This document shows, in pieces, positions 9,822 through 19,109 of a stretch of DNA of 64,000 bases; within the stretch, counting starts at the first letter, position 1, and each line of letters opens with the position of its first letter. Both the position numbers and the translations under genes were made by a program. Source of the DNA: Isochrysis galbana. Its lineage: Eukaryota > Haptophyta > Isochrysidales > Isochrysidaceae. The notes beneath the pieces are model-generated. The model saw only the letters and a program-made list of their open reading frames with translations. It ran no database searches and was not told the DNA's origin. The stretch covers positions 2,629,115-2,693,114 of the forward strand of contig CM030938.1 in assembly GCA_018136815.1 (NCBI GenBank), given 5' to 3'.

Positions 9822-10748
9822 ATGCCCAAGCCCAGGAGCAGCCGCCGAGGGAAGCAAGCCAGCAACAATGACGCGCGCAAAGCCGGTGAGCACGAGCGTG
9901 GTATCACATCACTTGAAAACCCATCGCGCTCCGACTCTATCGAATTCGTCGAGCTATGTGTCCTTGAATCGCTCCAACGCGAGGCGAGTGAGCCCTTCAA
10001 CAAGTCATCGGAGAAGCACATGCAGACGCTTCAACAGATCTGGAAGACGGCATTCCCTGAGGCTGGAGCCATGCAAAGCCCCTGCCGTAACTGGTTGCGC
10101 CTCGGCTTTGCAAACCAAGATCCACTCTTGGATCTCCAGGGTAGCGGGATAATGAGCCTTCAGCACCTCCTGGCCGTCCTGCTGGCCGAGGAGAAACAGA
10201 AGTTCATCCGGCCAGCTCTTCCGAACATGGCCGCCGCCTCGATCAGTGTGACGGTCATGCTGCAGTCGTACCTTGGCCTGGTCAGCACCCTTGCTCTCCC
10301 AGCAGGCTGCGAGCTCTTGATCTGTTCTCGGGAGGTGCAAAGCGCCTTCCTCGTTGCTCAAGCACGCTCTGACACAATTCTCAGCAACATGCACCTTGCA
10401 TTGGTCAAATACTTGGCGCGCGTATGGCTCGATATGCAGGCCAGTGTTGCGATCGCGGCCGGTACGCCACTTCCCACCACGCGATTCCCTTCGGCGCTCT
10501 GTGTGACACACAAGCATATGCATGCCGTCCTTAGCACCGCCTCTCGCCCATGGAATCTTTCCACGTTGCTAAGCGATCTCACTTGGGGTGATACAGCCGT
10601 AGACTCGTATGATAAGCTTGATTCAACGGGCTTGGATGGAATATGGGCCCTCTTCGACCTATTCCAGCAGTACGTATGCCATTGCGATGTAAAACAGCCG
10701 GCCAAGAACGCTCGCCACAGCGTGGACGATAGGGCTAACGACTGGTGA
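9822..10748 (+). CDS. ELMO domain-containing protein
   Basis: ELMO/CED-12 domain proteins act with small GTPases (in animals as Rac GEF partners or, for ELMOD, Arl2 GAPs). The 308-residue product has a basic, Ser-rich N-terminus (1-45), then the ELMO domain from about 65 to 240. The family core LQQIWKTAFP (70-79) is followed by NWLRLGFANQDPLLDLQGSG (90-109), which matches the conserved pattern of a Trp, then a GF-x3-DP-x2-D-x-RG-like segment. Here Gln stands in the RG position (LQGSG), so the ELMOD-type GAP arginine is not evident at that point. Single exon; ATG follows a CT-rich leader. Assignment to ELMOD or ELMO subfamily is open. Confidence 0.85.
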   Translation: MPKPRSSRRGKQASNNDARKAGEHERGITSLENPSRSDSIEFVELCVLESLQREASEPFNKSSEKHMQTLQQIWKTAFPEAGAMQSPCRNWLRLGFANQDPLLDLQGSGIMSLQHLLAVLLAEEKQKFIRPALPNMAAASISVTVMLQSYLGLVSTLALPAGCELLICSREVQSAFLVAQARSDTILSNMHLALVKYLARVWLDMQASVAIAAGTPLPTTRFPSALCVTHKHMHAVLSTASRPWNLSTLLSDLTWGDTAVDSYDKLDSTGLDGIWALFDLFQQYVCHCDVKQPAKNARHSVDDRANDW

Positions 10749-12295
10749 AGACATCTTGAGACAAGTACTCAATCAGCATATTTCGCTGCGAGCAAATGCA
10801 CGAGGATCATTCGTGGGCAGAGGCGGCAAAATTGTGTCGAACACATTGGCTCTGTAGGATCCGTCGGTTTTAACTCCCCTATTATTTGATTCCTCGTGCG
10901 CATCAGGCATGCAATCTAGCGCATCATGGTGAAAAATCGCTATGTTGCCATTCCTGATTCCTGCTCAACATTATAAATTATGTTGAAGGGTATAAGTAGA
11001 GATCAGAGAGTCTGAGACTTGAAAATCTGAAGATTCGGGACGAACACCTACATTGTGCACGGCACTCACTATGACCATCGCCCCACCAATAGGGTCCTGA
11101 AGCGCGCGCCGCGCGCCTGGTCCTCCCTTACCGCCGCAAGAAGGTGCAACCGCTAGTGCGTGAGCCATCAATACCGGAGCCGAGTTGGGGCTGTTTGCCA
11201 CCAAAAGAGGCTCTTTGGTGGCTTTTAGCTACCGACGCCGGTGCGATGGCGTCACCTTTCGCGGCGCACGTTCCACTAGAAGAGAAGCATCCTTCGCCGA
11301 TACTGTTTATTTGCCTTCGCAGTTAGCAGCGCAGTATTCTACGTGCTACGTGCTACTGTGAAAGTGCGTTAACTGCTAGTGGTGTAGAGAGTTGTACGAG
11401 ACTTTTTATCCCCGATTATGTTGCGAAGAGCCCGTTTCCCGTTCCACGAGCCACGAGCCCGAGTCCGAGTCCAAGTTCCCAACTTCACCGTTCACCGAGC
11501 CCTACCATACCGCGCCGTCCGCCATTGACCATTGATTCTCGAGGTTCTCGATCGCCGAATGGGTCGCGGACGGCCCTTCCTGCGAGTGAGAGCGCCGTTG
11601 CCGGCCCCCTTTGTCCCGAATCCGCCTCCGAGCCACCCACGAACTCAGGTTGGGGTTGGAAGTGGTGTGGGGTGTGGGGTGGCGCTGACGGCCATGCTCC
11701 ATGCTGCGTGGTGCGTGGGCAGGTGAAGCAGAAATCGGCCGAGTGTGGTGGCATGAAACGCCGGTGAGACCGCCGACCGGTGTCCCCGGACTGTTTTGTC
11801 CGAACACCAGCGACAAGAGGGGGCTGACCGCCGCCGTGCGCTCTCGCTGGAGCGCGGCGGAGGTCGGCCTGTCAAGGGGGTCGGTCGCCATGTCGCCATC
11901 GCTCTGCCTCGGATTCGGATTAGAGCGGGGAGAGATGAGGGGAAATCTTCCCCCGGTCCCACGATAAAAAAATTCAGCCTTCGGCCTTCGGATCAACAAG
12001 ATTTTTTTTTACCCCATCCTCCCCCACCTCTAGCGATGTCTCGCCGGGCGCTTCGGAGATAGTGGTGTGTCCATGCGCTGGTCGTCATCCTTCGGCACGG
12101 GGAGGGGAGGGGAGAGGGGCGCGCTCCATCACCCTATCGTTTAACGATAGTTCCCAGAATGGGGGGATAGGGGTGGGGGGAAATGTACCTGAGGTTGCAA
12201 CTTCTTGCGTTGGTGCAACACCTCCACTCGCCTCCTTCGAATAACTAACGACTAGCACACCACGCCGTTTTGCCAAGCTAAATTGACCATCACTC
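10749..12295. other. intergenic, no supported gene
   Basis: About 1.5 kb between the converging ELMO and alcohol dehydrogenase genes. It holds the short repeat copies at 11088-11112 and 12118-12142 and a small palindrome CTATCGTTTAACGATAG (12134-12150). Several overlapping open frames between 11485 and 12062 look like chance products of GC-rich DNA. Confidence 0.5.
12118..12150 (-). repeat. short dispersed repeat, inverted copy, with palindrome
   Basis: Reverse complement of the 1431-1460 core (GCGCTCCATCACCCTATCG). It runs into TTTAACGATAG, so that the last 17 bases form a perfect self-complementary arm pair. Confidence 0.4.
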
Positions 12296-13692
12296 CTACA
12301 CCACGTTATTGGCGCCTTTTCTGGCCGTAGGGAAACGGTGTACGAGGATACTCATGAGCATGCTGAAGATGTTCCCTGCCACGGGGCCAACCGAGACTCG
12401 GGTGTTGCTCAATTTAAGTTGAGGCCGCGTGGCGAGGCACTCTTCAAAAGCCTTCTCATTCAGCGTGCCACCGATGTCCAACACGTAGCGGACACCATCG
12501 GAGTTTGATTGATCGAGCGCCTGGTAGATGGCGTTGAGATCCTTGATTGGCCTTAGCTCAACAAGAGGGAGAATGTTGTTCTCGGCACACAGATTCATCA
12601 CCTCTTGAGTGCCCTTTATCCCCGAAATGTAAGAAGAGACAATGGGCGACTTTTGCCGGCCAAAAAGCCCCTCGGAGACCATAGCTCCGACAAACGGAGC
12701 GCAGAGGCCTAGGATCACCTGACGGCCTCCTGGCTTGACCAAGCGCTGATATGAGCGGTAGTCGAAGGAAGATGGGATGGTGTTCAGAATGAGGTCGAAG
12801 GCCTGCTTGGCCTCTCGCATCGATTTTGGATCGACGGATACCACAAACGAGGTTGCGCCGGCCTCAGTCGCGATCGTCTTCTTGGCCACAGAGCGTGATA
12901 TTGCGGTGACCTCACAGCCTAGTGCCTTAGCCAGCTTGATACCAAGTATTCCGAGGCCGCCCAAACCCACGATGGCCACCCTTGTGCCTTTTGTAGCCCC
13001 GTATCGGCGCAAAGGATCATACATGGTCGAACCAGCGCACATGATCGGGCCGGCAGCCTCAAGCGGGTATGACTTAGGGATAAGTACGGCAAAGCGTTCA
13101 TGCACAACATACTTATCGGAGTAGCCGCCAAGTGTCGTTTTCCGGCCTGGTGTCGCTGCTCGCCCCGACCAATCTCTGCCGTTGTAGGTAAACACTTGCT
13201 TCTTGCAATTGTTCTCTTCGCCGCGCTGGCACGCGTTGCACTCAAAGCATGAGTCCACTAAGCACCCAACTCCTATGCGGGCGTTACGTGGCGTGCATGC
13301 GAGGGGAAACGCGGGTAAGAGCATCAAGTCCAGAGCAGTGCACTCGTCTTGGAACGGGCGAGAAGGGGTGGGGGTAAGGGTGGGGAAGCATGCAAGGCTA
13401 AGAGCGCACCAACATGGTCTCCAACCTTGATCTTGGTGACAGCGTGTCCAACTTGGACGCACACACCGACGAGCTCATGCCCTGGGACGATAGGGTACTC
13501 AGTTTTCATGCCGATGCCTCGCATGTGCTCTGAGGCGATGTGGAGGTCAGAGTGGCACACGCCGCAGAAAGAGAGATGGAGCAGCACGTCGTGCGGGCCG
13601 AGTGGCCGGCGCACAAGGCGACGAGGGCGGAAATCGCAGAGCTTGTCGTCGCACGCCATGCAGAGGACGTCCACCTGAGCAGACTCGCCCAT
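12296..13692 (-). CDS. zinc-dependent alcohol dehydrogenase, YahK/CAD type
   Basis: Medium-chain NADP(H) dehydrogenase that interconverts aldehydes and primary alcohols; substrate unknown. Two exons (13692-13410 and 13272-12296) flank a 137-bp GT-AG intron; the spliced frame is exactly 1260 nt, 419 residues. Catalytic zinc site CGVCHSDLH (43-51) and GHE (71-73). The structural-zinc cysteine cluster CLVDSCFECNAC...NNC follows the splice. Third catalytic-zinc cysteine in IMCAGSTMYDPLRR; the nucleotide-binding GLGGLGILGIKLAK follows about 20 residues on. The family is usually about 350 residues; here the C-terminus runs some 60 residues longer (ECLATRPQLKLSNTRV...). Start set at 13692, because upstream the frame is only an Arg-Glu repeat from a GA microsatellite. 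Confidence 0.9.
13273..13409 (-). other. intron of the alcohol dehydrogenase gene
   Basis: Donor GTGCGC after ...GDHV and acceptor GCATAG before GVGCLVDSC. Splicing in phase 1 restores the family string GDHVGVGC. The intron includes an in-frame stop soon after the donor (CTCTTAGCC), so the two halves cannot be read through. Confidence 0.85.
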
Positions 13693-13794
13693 CCTCTCTC
13701 TCCCTCTCTCTCCCTCCCTCCCTCTCTCTCTCTCTCTCCCTCTCTCTATCTCTCTCTCTCTCCCTCTCTCTCTCTCTCCCTCTCTCTCTCTCAC

Positions 13795-13863
<69 letters not shown>
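13693..13863. repeat. CT microsatellite at the alcohol dehydrogenase start
   Basis: A 170-bp CT/CCCT tract on the plus strand directly abuts the start codon of the minus-strand gene, so its mRNA leader would be GA-rich. Confidence 0.9.
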
Positions 13864-13865
<2 letters not shown>

Positions 13866-13916
13866 ACTCCTTGTCTCCTCTCCTCTTCCTGCCGTACTCC
13901 ATCATAAAATAGTGTT

Positions 13917-13945
13917 CTAGAGTAGAGTAGGAGTATGGAGTACTC
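13917..13945. promoter_or_regulatory. candidate shared upstream motif, GTAGGAGTA type
   Basis: GTAGGAGTATGGAGTACTC lies about 230 bases upstream of the alcohol dehydrogenase start, just beyond the CT tract. Close versions (GTAGGAGTACTAG) stand about 210 and 320 bases upstream of the genes at 20072 and 61336. Function is inferred only from position and recurrence. Confidence 0.35.
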
Positions 13946-14666
13946 GTATTCTTCTCGTCCTCGGCGTCAGAGAGATGGAGAAGTTCAGAGAAGAAGAGAG
14001 GGGGGAGGTGACGAGGAGAGAGGGGAATGGCCAAGAAACTGAAAACTCCTGGAAGAAAGTAGAAACTACATTGCTGAGCCCTGCCTCCTCCCCAGTCGAG
14101 GGGGGGCGGAGGGTGGGGGGGGGGCGGAGAGGGGGGGGGGCCGGGGGAGGTCCCCCGCAGGGCCTCAGGCCGAGAGGCACCGGCGCCCATCTCCGAGCGA
14201 CCTCGCCAGCTCCGAACGAGATGGGCTTAGTCTGGGAACTCACCATGGGGTTGCCGAACTGGCCAAGTGGCCGCTTCGTGTGTTCTGGTATCATGAAGGG
14301 AATGGAGAGCCACCGGGTTGTTGCGCTCTGTTTAGCCCTTTAGCCCCAACCCATTGGGACTCAGTGACAGATGGCAGCATTCTTGTCGCATCCACAGTTC
14401 CAATAAATGCGGATGCGATTTCAGGTGTTGGTGTTGAGTGAGTTTTGTTTTGGTTGCTTGATAGGGCGGTCAGACAGTAATTTATATCTTAAATCGCCGG
14501 GGGAAGCACCCGCGGACCCGCGGAGGCGCTTCGAGGCCCCCTCTCTTGGGCCATGTGCACGCCGGCCGCTGGGGGTCCGGAGGACAGTGAGAGGGGCGTG
14601 GAGGGCAACCCTCTCCTTGAATACACTATTTAGTTGAGTATTGACTATGACTACATGAGATTTGCT
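13946..14666. other. intergenic with a solo transposon end
   Basis: G-rich around 14100-14145. At 14465 the sequence GGGCGGTCAGACAG, preceded by TA, is a diverged copy of the terminal inverted repeat of the element at 16464-17930, without a partner nearby. No gene is supported. Confidence 0.45.
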
Positions 14667-14667
14667 C

Positions 14668-14716
14668 TAATTATGCCTTGATTAATGGCCAAAGGCTGCT
14701 AATCAAGGCATAATTA
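14668..14716. repeat. perfect 17-bp hairpin
   Basis: Arms TAATTATGCCTTGATTA (14668-14684) and TAATCAAGGCATAATTA (14700-14716) with a 15-base loop. A related arm (TTAATTATGCCATGATT) lies at about 16146, so the hairpin probably belongs to the ends of the hAT relic between 14640 and 16230. Confidence 0.65.
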
Positions 14717-14750
14717 ATGGTGGCGAGCCCATGACTAAAATAGTCATAAT

Positions 14751-15442
14751 AATGGGGGAGGAACCACCCATCCTCCTGGCATGCCTGATGGCTTGCCAGG
14801 AGGCCACTGCCCTACTGACCCACTCCCTTCCCCACAGGCTCGCCCCATTCGCCCACCCTGGCCCCTCGTGACCAGCCCATTGCTCCAACCCCCCCTCCCC
14901 CCCTGGTCGACAGGCAGACAGGTGCAGACTGGGGGCCCCAGAGGCTCGGGAGCGCCAGCGAGGGAGAGGCAGGGGAGGCCAGGGCCCAGCCCCAGCCTCC
15001 TCTGCCCCCTGAGCTGGCCTCCAGGAGCCTCCAGGGGCCGCCAGAGGGCAGCTGGAGGCCTGCCGCAGGCGCGCCATCGCGCGTGCCGCAGGAGAGGGGA
15101 GAGAGAGCGCGGAAAAGGGGGTGGGCGCGAGCGAGAGCTCCGCCCACCGGAAAATCGGTAAGTCTCGCGCCTGTTTACAGGATAAGACGAGACAGAGTGG
15201 GCCGCCCACTCGGAGACACAGGAGGAAGGGGGGGAAAGATCACCGGGGGGTGGCGCGGGCCACCGGACCATATCTAAGCCCTCCACCCCAATCCCCCTAG
15301 TAGTGTACGGGGGGAGCCGCCTGATGGCGGGGGGAGAAGGGCCGGGGAATGGGGGTGTAGAAAGTATGCTACGTGCTACTTGTAGTGGGTAGTGGTTCCA
15401 TTCGCCGCGAGTGCGGTAAGAATATTAAAAGGGGTTTTTTTT
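14751..15442 (+). mobile_element. SINE-like repeat family A, copy with target-site duplication
   Basis: A complete-looking insertion of 692 bp flanked by a 13-bp direct repeat AAATAGTCATAAT (14738-14750 and 15443-15455). It starts GGGGGAGGAACCACCCATCC (also seen at 49780 and 21315) and shares its body with 2800-3380. It ends AATATTAAAAGGGGTTTTTTTT. A target duplication of this length and a T-run tail fit insertion by target-primed reverse transcription, as in SINEs. No ORF inside is supported. It interrupts the hAT relic region. Confidence 0.7.
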
Positions 15443-15634
15443 AAATAGTCATAATACTCGACTACGGCTGGCGCCGGCGCAGCACACACAGCACACGCGA
15501 ACGCCCGCTCGCCTGGTCACCGACATGCACCAGCACTTAGCACTTACCGACCTACCACACTTACTACTCATACTCGGCTACATCCACCAACTCATCGACA
15601 AACGCTTGCCCAGCCTTGCGAAACTTGAAACTTC

Positions 15635-16100
15635 TTAAAATACCTCTCTCGGATCGCGGATCGCAGCCATCGTGGGCATCGAGGTCTTCTTATTAAAGTG
15701 GATGCGCGTCAGCATGGCCAGCCTCTCGGGCATCATGTTGGGGGCGGAGATGCGACCTGCTAGCGAGAAGATTTGCTCCACATTGGCCTCGTGGTGCAGG
15801 TGAGAGGCACATACATTGCTTAAACACACAAAAATGCAAGGGGAATCGGGAATCGGTCGCGCACAGACCACATGAGCATGAGCGCAAACTGTCAACTCGT
15901 TGATGATGCCCTCCTCTTCGTCCTTGAACTTTTGGATGATGTCGTGCGCCAGGGTCTTCCACTCGTCGACCTCTTCGCACACAGCGTCGACATCGTGCGT
16001 GCCCGTTGAGAACTCTGAGCCGATGCGCTCGTTGCCTGAGTCCTCGGAGTCGTCGCACATGAGCTTGCGCTTCTTCTTCTTCTTCAGCCGAGGCAGAGTG
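15635..16100 (-). pseudogene. hAT transposase C-terminal relic
   Basis: On the minus strand the frame reads basic and acidic stretches (KKKKKK, then EDSGNERIGSEFS and EEVDEWKTLAHDIIQKF). It ends with EANVEQIFSLAGRISAPN and MMPERLAMLTRIHFNKK, the pattern of the hAT family C-terminal dimerisation domain. Only the last quarter of a transposase is present. A foreign-looking stretch of about 35 residues (TVCAHAHVVCARPIPDS...) before the hAT signature is probably an unspliced intron or insertion. Flanking AT-rich sequences at 14640-14740 and 16105-16230 resemble each other (TTAGTTGA...ATTAATTATGCC) and may be the element's outer parts. Plain DNA transposon relic, not functional as seen. Confidence 0.7.
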
Positions 16101-16258
16101 TTTTAGTTGACTATAGTCAAGTTTTATGACTATTGAAAAAAACGATTAATTATGCCATGATTCATTCCAAGGTTGCTGTACTCATAGTCAGACTAAAGGC
16201 AAAATGAATGTAGTCATCGTAGTCATTTTAATCAAGGCGAGGGTTGGTGGAGGGCGGC

Positions 16259-16360
16259 ATGGACCAATGGGACGAGGGTCTACCCTCAGACGACGAGGTC
16301 CCGCCAGAAAATCCCGAGCCGTACCTATTAGGACGGTCAAACACGCCTTTTAACTTCTAA
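16259..16360 (+). CDS. tiny acidic ORF, unrecognised
   Basis: MDQWDEGLPSDDEVPPENPE, then PYLLGRSNTPFNF and a stop; 33 codons. The acidic Pro-rich start resembles N-termini of transposase ORFs, and its last third runs into the transposon end at 16331. Likely a fragment; no function assigned. Confidence 0.2.
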   Translation: MDQWDEGLPSDDEVPPENPEPYLLGRSNTPFNF

Positions 16361-16440
16361 GGGCTTACTATTACTAAGGGTGAAAATTCACTATCACTAA
16401 GTCAAGATTGACGTTTTATGACGCGATTTTTAGGGTATTA
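16331..16440 (+). repeat. outer copy of the GGACGGTCAAACA transposon end
   Basis: GGACGGTCAAACACGCC followed by TTTTAACTTCTAAGGG and a tract (GTGAAAATTCACTA, AAGTCAAGATT) that is repeated at 16464-16530 and at 25755-25830. It stands 133 bp outside the inner end of the TIR element. Confidence 0.6.
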
Positions 16441-16867
16441 CATTGGTAATGGGTATATTAGTAGGGCGGTCAAACAGCTATTTTAACTTCTAAGGGTGAA
16501 AATTGACCAAGTCAAGATTGAGGATTCATTACGAGATTTTTGGATATGGTGACCGGATAGGTGTAACTAGCACATATCCGGTGCCCTTTGGGCCCTAGAC
16601 CCCCCACGGTAGCCCCCACAGCGATGTGTAACCAAAAAACGCGCAAATTGGCCAGAAATCACTATCGCGGAGGGCCGACGTCCGACGCGAGCGCGGGCGA
16701 GCGTCGGGCCGCTAATCGACGCGTCCCCGGCGCAGCGTGCCTCGGCCAGCCACAGCCATGCGCGTAGGCTGCCAGGAGCGCCTCTTACTGCCCCCCATGC
16801 CCGCCGCCGCCTCATCGCAAATCGCCCCCTCGCGTCCCTCGCTAGCGCGCCAACGGAGGGGTCCCGG

Positions 16868-17137
16868 AGCGCCCGAGTTAGGCGTGCGCCCGGGCGCGCT
16901 GCGAAAGCTTTCTTCGCCATCAGCCCGGTGTCCGGGCCAGCCAGGACATTGAGTGAGCAGAACCCGCCGCGCCAGTGACGCCAATCGCGCCAGCCGCGCG
17001 CCGGTGCCTCGTCGCAATCCACCCCCGGCGGCATTCAAACGCGCTCACGCACGGCCCCGAGGGGCCCGGAGCGCCCAACTCGGAGCCACGACCGGGCGCG
17101 CTGCGAGGCCCTTCTTGCTCATTAGCCCGGTGTGCGG
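16868..17137 (-). repeat. degenerate ~200-bp tandem duplication
   Basis: The segment at 17068-17137 (GCGCCCAACTCGG...GGCGCGCTGCGAGGCCC...AGCCCGGTGTGCGG) recurs at 16868-16935 with about 75% similarity by eye. Both copies encode TGLM-x-KK-x2-AARP on the minus strand. Confidence 0.5.
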
Positions 17138-17542
17138 CATGACCGCCTCGTAAGAGTCCGCCTGCGCCTTGGCTGTCTTACCCTGCAGCGCCTTCAGGTT
17201 GAGCGCGCGGACCTCGAGGTTTCCGTCGACGCGTCGAGCCACGACGTCGCCAATGTAGTCGATCTGCTTGGACTCCGCGCCATCGCCGGCATGGCAGAGG
17301 CTCGTCTCCTCCGACTCCATGTGCTCCAGTATGAACTCGCCGACCTGCAACGAGTTGAGCTTCTCGGCGACCGACGCCAGCTCCTTGACGCGCGTCGCCG
17401 ACGGGATGTACGAGAGGGAGTGGAGCACGCTCGGGCCCTTCGATGAGCGGATGAAGCGCTCGCGTCGCGGGATCGTGATGCCAAGGAATTCGGCGACGAT
17501 GCGAAAGACGATGGGGGCGCGGCGGCGGGGCACCTCGGCCAA
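17045..17542 (-). pseudogene. probable transposase fragment inside the TIR element
   Basis: This 165-codon frame has a folded-protein look: RFIRSSKGPSVLHSLSYIPS, VAEKLNSLQVGEFILEHM, then LCHAGDGAESKQIDYIGDVV and NLEVRALNLKALQGKTAKA. The pattern LCHxGDG...Y-I-G followed by a strand about a measured property and K-TA-A resembles the first catalytic block of orphan DDE transposases seen in many protist genomes, but I cannot name the family. The remainder of a transposase is missing. The end of the frame (HTGLMSKKGLAARP) is repeated 200 bp on as DTGLMAKKAFAARP in an overlapping minus frame. Confidence 0.4.
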
Positions 17543-17954
17543 GAGCAGTTTGATAAAGCAAGGGGGCCGTGTGCGCGCACTATGAGTTACGCTGAGGGCT
17601 GCGCAGATGACGTCTTGCCTTCAGCAGGCAGGCGATCAATCTCGGGCGGCCGACGAGTGGGACGGATCAATAAGGAATCCGGTGTGATGAATACTCTGTT
17701 TCAAAATACGTCTATCACTCCCGCGGCGGGCGCCGCGGTTCTTTACCGGTAGAGCCCCAGAGCTTGTGCAAGGGAGGGGCGAGGGGGGAGGAGAATCGCA
17801 CCATTTTCTGGCGAAGATTTTCGTGGCGGCAGGCGGCCCCCCTGGGAGTTTTGTTGTGGACTTTGGAAAATGGTCAAAAAATGTCACCCCCCCCCCATAT
17901 TAGTACTTAAAAAGCCCTGTTTGACCGCCCTAATATTAGGCAGAATTTTTATAG

Positions 17955-18031
17955 GAAATATGCACATTTTTGACGCCATTCAACACACAGACCCGAAAAC
18001 GTTTTCGCGCTCGTGCGAAATCGACGTCGAC
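17955..18031 (+). repeat. 77-bp conserved segment with nested palindromes
   Basis: Almost identical to 25861-25938. It starts GAAATATGCACATTTT and contains the palindromes CGAAAACGTTTTCG and GTCGACGTCGAC-like TCGACGTCGA, with GCGCTCGTGCG between. In both places the end of the GGGCGGTCAAACAG transposon lies directly upstream. The rest of 17931-18240 holds no gene. Confidence 0.6.
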
Positions 18032-18249
18032 TACAGCAGAGCACCAGAGGTCGCGTTGTGCGACGCGCGCCTGCGTTCCCCGGGCACGATTACCCCCGGG
18101 CATGCAGTATAGAGCCCTGCGCGGGCGCACTGCGTCGCCTGCGCCCTCCACCTCGCCACTGCTGACATCTGCTGCCAGTCTCTCGCGCGCCTGCAGTCCT
18201 AGATGGGAAATACGTTTTTCCCGTTTTTCTGCGAAGGCCAAAAACAGGC

Positions 18250-18714
18250 CGTTTTTGCCCCTCTCCCTCGTTCCATTCTCTTCCGCCCCGGTCCCTGCGG
18301 CGCGTCTCCATGCGGCGCGCCATGGCCTGCTCTCAGAGGTCCTTCAGGGGCGCCCAGAGGGCCAGCAGGGGCAGCTCAGGGGGCAGTGGAGGCTGGGGCT
18401 CAGCCCCTGGCCCCCCCTGCCTCTCCCTCGCTGGCCTCGCTGGCCTTGGGTGCCGCCCTGAGGCCCCTGTCTACCTGGCGACTAGGGATGGGGAGGGGGA
18501 GTCAGTACGAGAGCTGGCCCATGCGGGCCTGGGAGTGCGGCTCGCGACCCGCGCCCACTAGGGGTCTGGGTCTGGGCTGAATTGATGAGTGCCCTGCCCC
18601 TGACAGAGGGCAGGGGCTGGGGTTGAATGTACGGGCCCACCCCGGGGGGTGTCCGCGATGGAGAGAGGGGGGCGCGAGGCCCCCATTGACCCCCACTTAT
18701 AAAAGTAGGTTCTG
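18250..18714 (+). repeat. repeat family A', copy 1
   Basis: Blocks in order: CTCTCCCTCGTTCCATTCTC, GCGGCGCGCCATGGCC, AGGTCCTTCAGGGGCGCCC, GGCTGGGGCTCAGCCC, CAGTACGAGAGCTGGCCC, GGGGGGTGTCCGCGATGG, ending CCCACTTATAAAAGTAGG. It shares these with 46340-46812 and 52255-52706 at about 95% by eye. The central part is the reverse complement of the middle of family A (14880-15090), so A and A' are related in opposite orientation. Confidence 0.7.
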
Positions 18715-19109
18715 CAGATTTCACAAAAGAGCGTCACATGCACATGTGACGGCACTCTCAGCACTCGCTACCATAACGCTGCTTTGTAGCAACACATGGG
18801 ATCACTTAATTCATGCGCCATGGAGGATTATCGGCCAGATCCATAGACGGCAACGCACACGTACCTGGCGCGACGTCAAAGCAGTTGATGCAGCTTCTAC
18901 AGCTCTCGCCTTGTGAGTTGGCACTCCGATCACTCCTTACAGTAGATGTCATTGTAGAAGACTCATATCCAACATGATGACATGTCCAATGGTTAAAGTC
19001 ACCACCTGCCTAGCGCTGCGAGAGTATCTTCGGGCGAAATAATTTGGGGTGAAGCCCTAGAGGCGTAGATCAAAGCTGTCCTACTTGAAAGATGCAAACG
19101 TTGGCCTCA
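18715..19109. other. intergenic downstream of prolyl 4-hydroxylase
   Basis: A short palindromic stretch CACATGCACATGTGACG near 18735. No gene or recognisable RNA is seen. Confidence 0.5.

Larger units (their letters stand above)
16464..17930. mobile_element. 1.47-kb DNA transposon with GGGCGGTCAAACAG ends
   Basis: The left end GGGCGGTCAAACAG (16464-16477) and the right end CTGTTTGACCGCCC (17917-17930) are perfect inverted repeats of 14 bp, with looser similarity for about 15 more bases (TTTTAA). Both are flanked by TA, consistent with a TA target duplication. Inside lies a degraded minus-strand ORF (17045-17542). Solo ends of the same family occur at 14465, 16331, 25756 and 63090-63115. Superfamily not determined; TA flanks suggest Tc1/mariner-like or a relative. 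Confidence 0.55.

Noticed and set aside
18490-18530. AGTACGAGAG resembling the 28S rRNA sarcin-ricin loop in family A'
   Set aside because: Only 10-11 bases agree and the flanks do not match rRNA; chance is sufficient.
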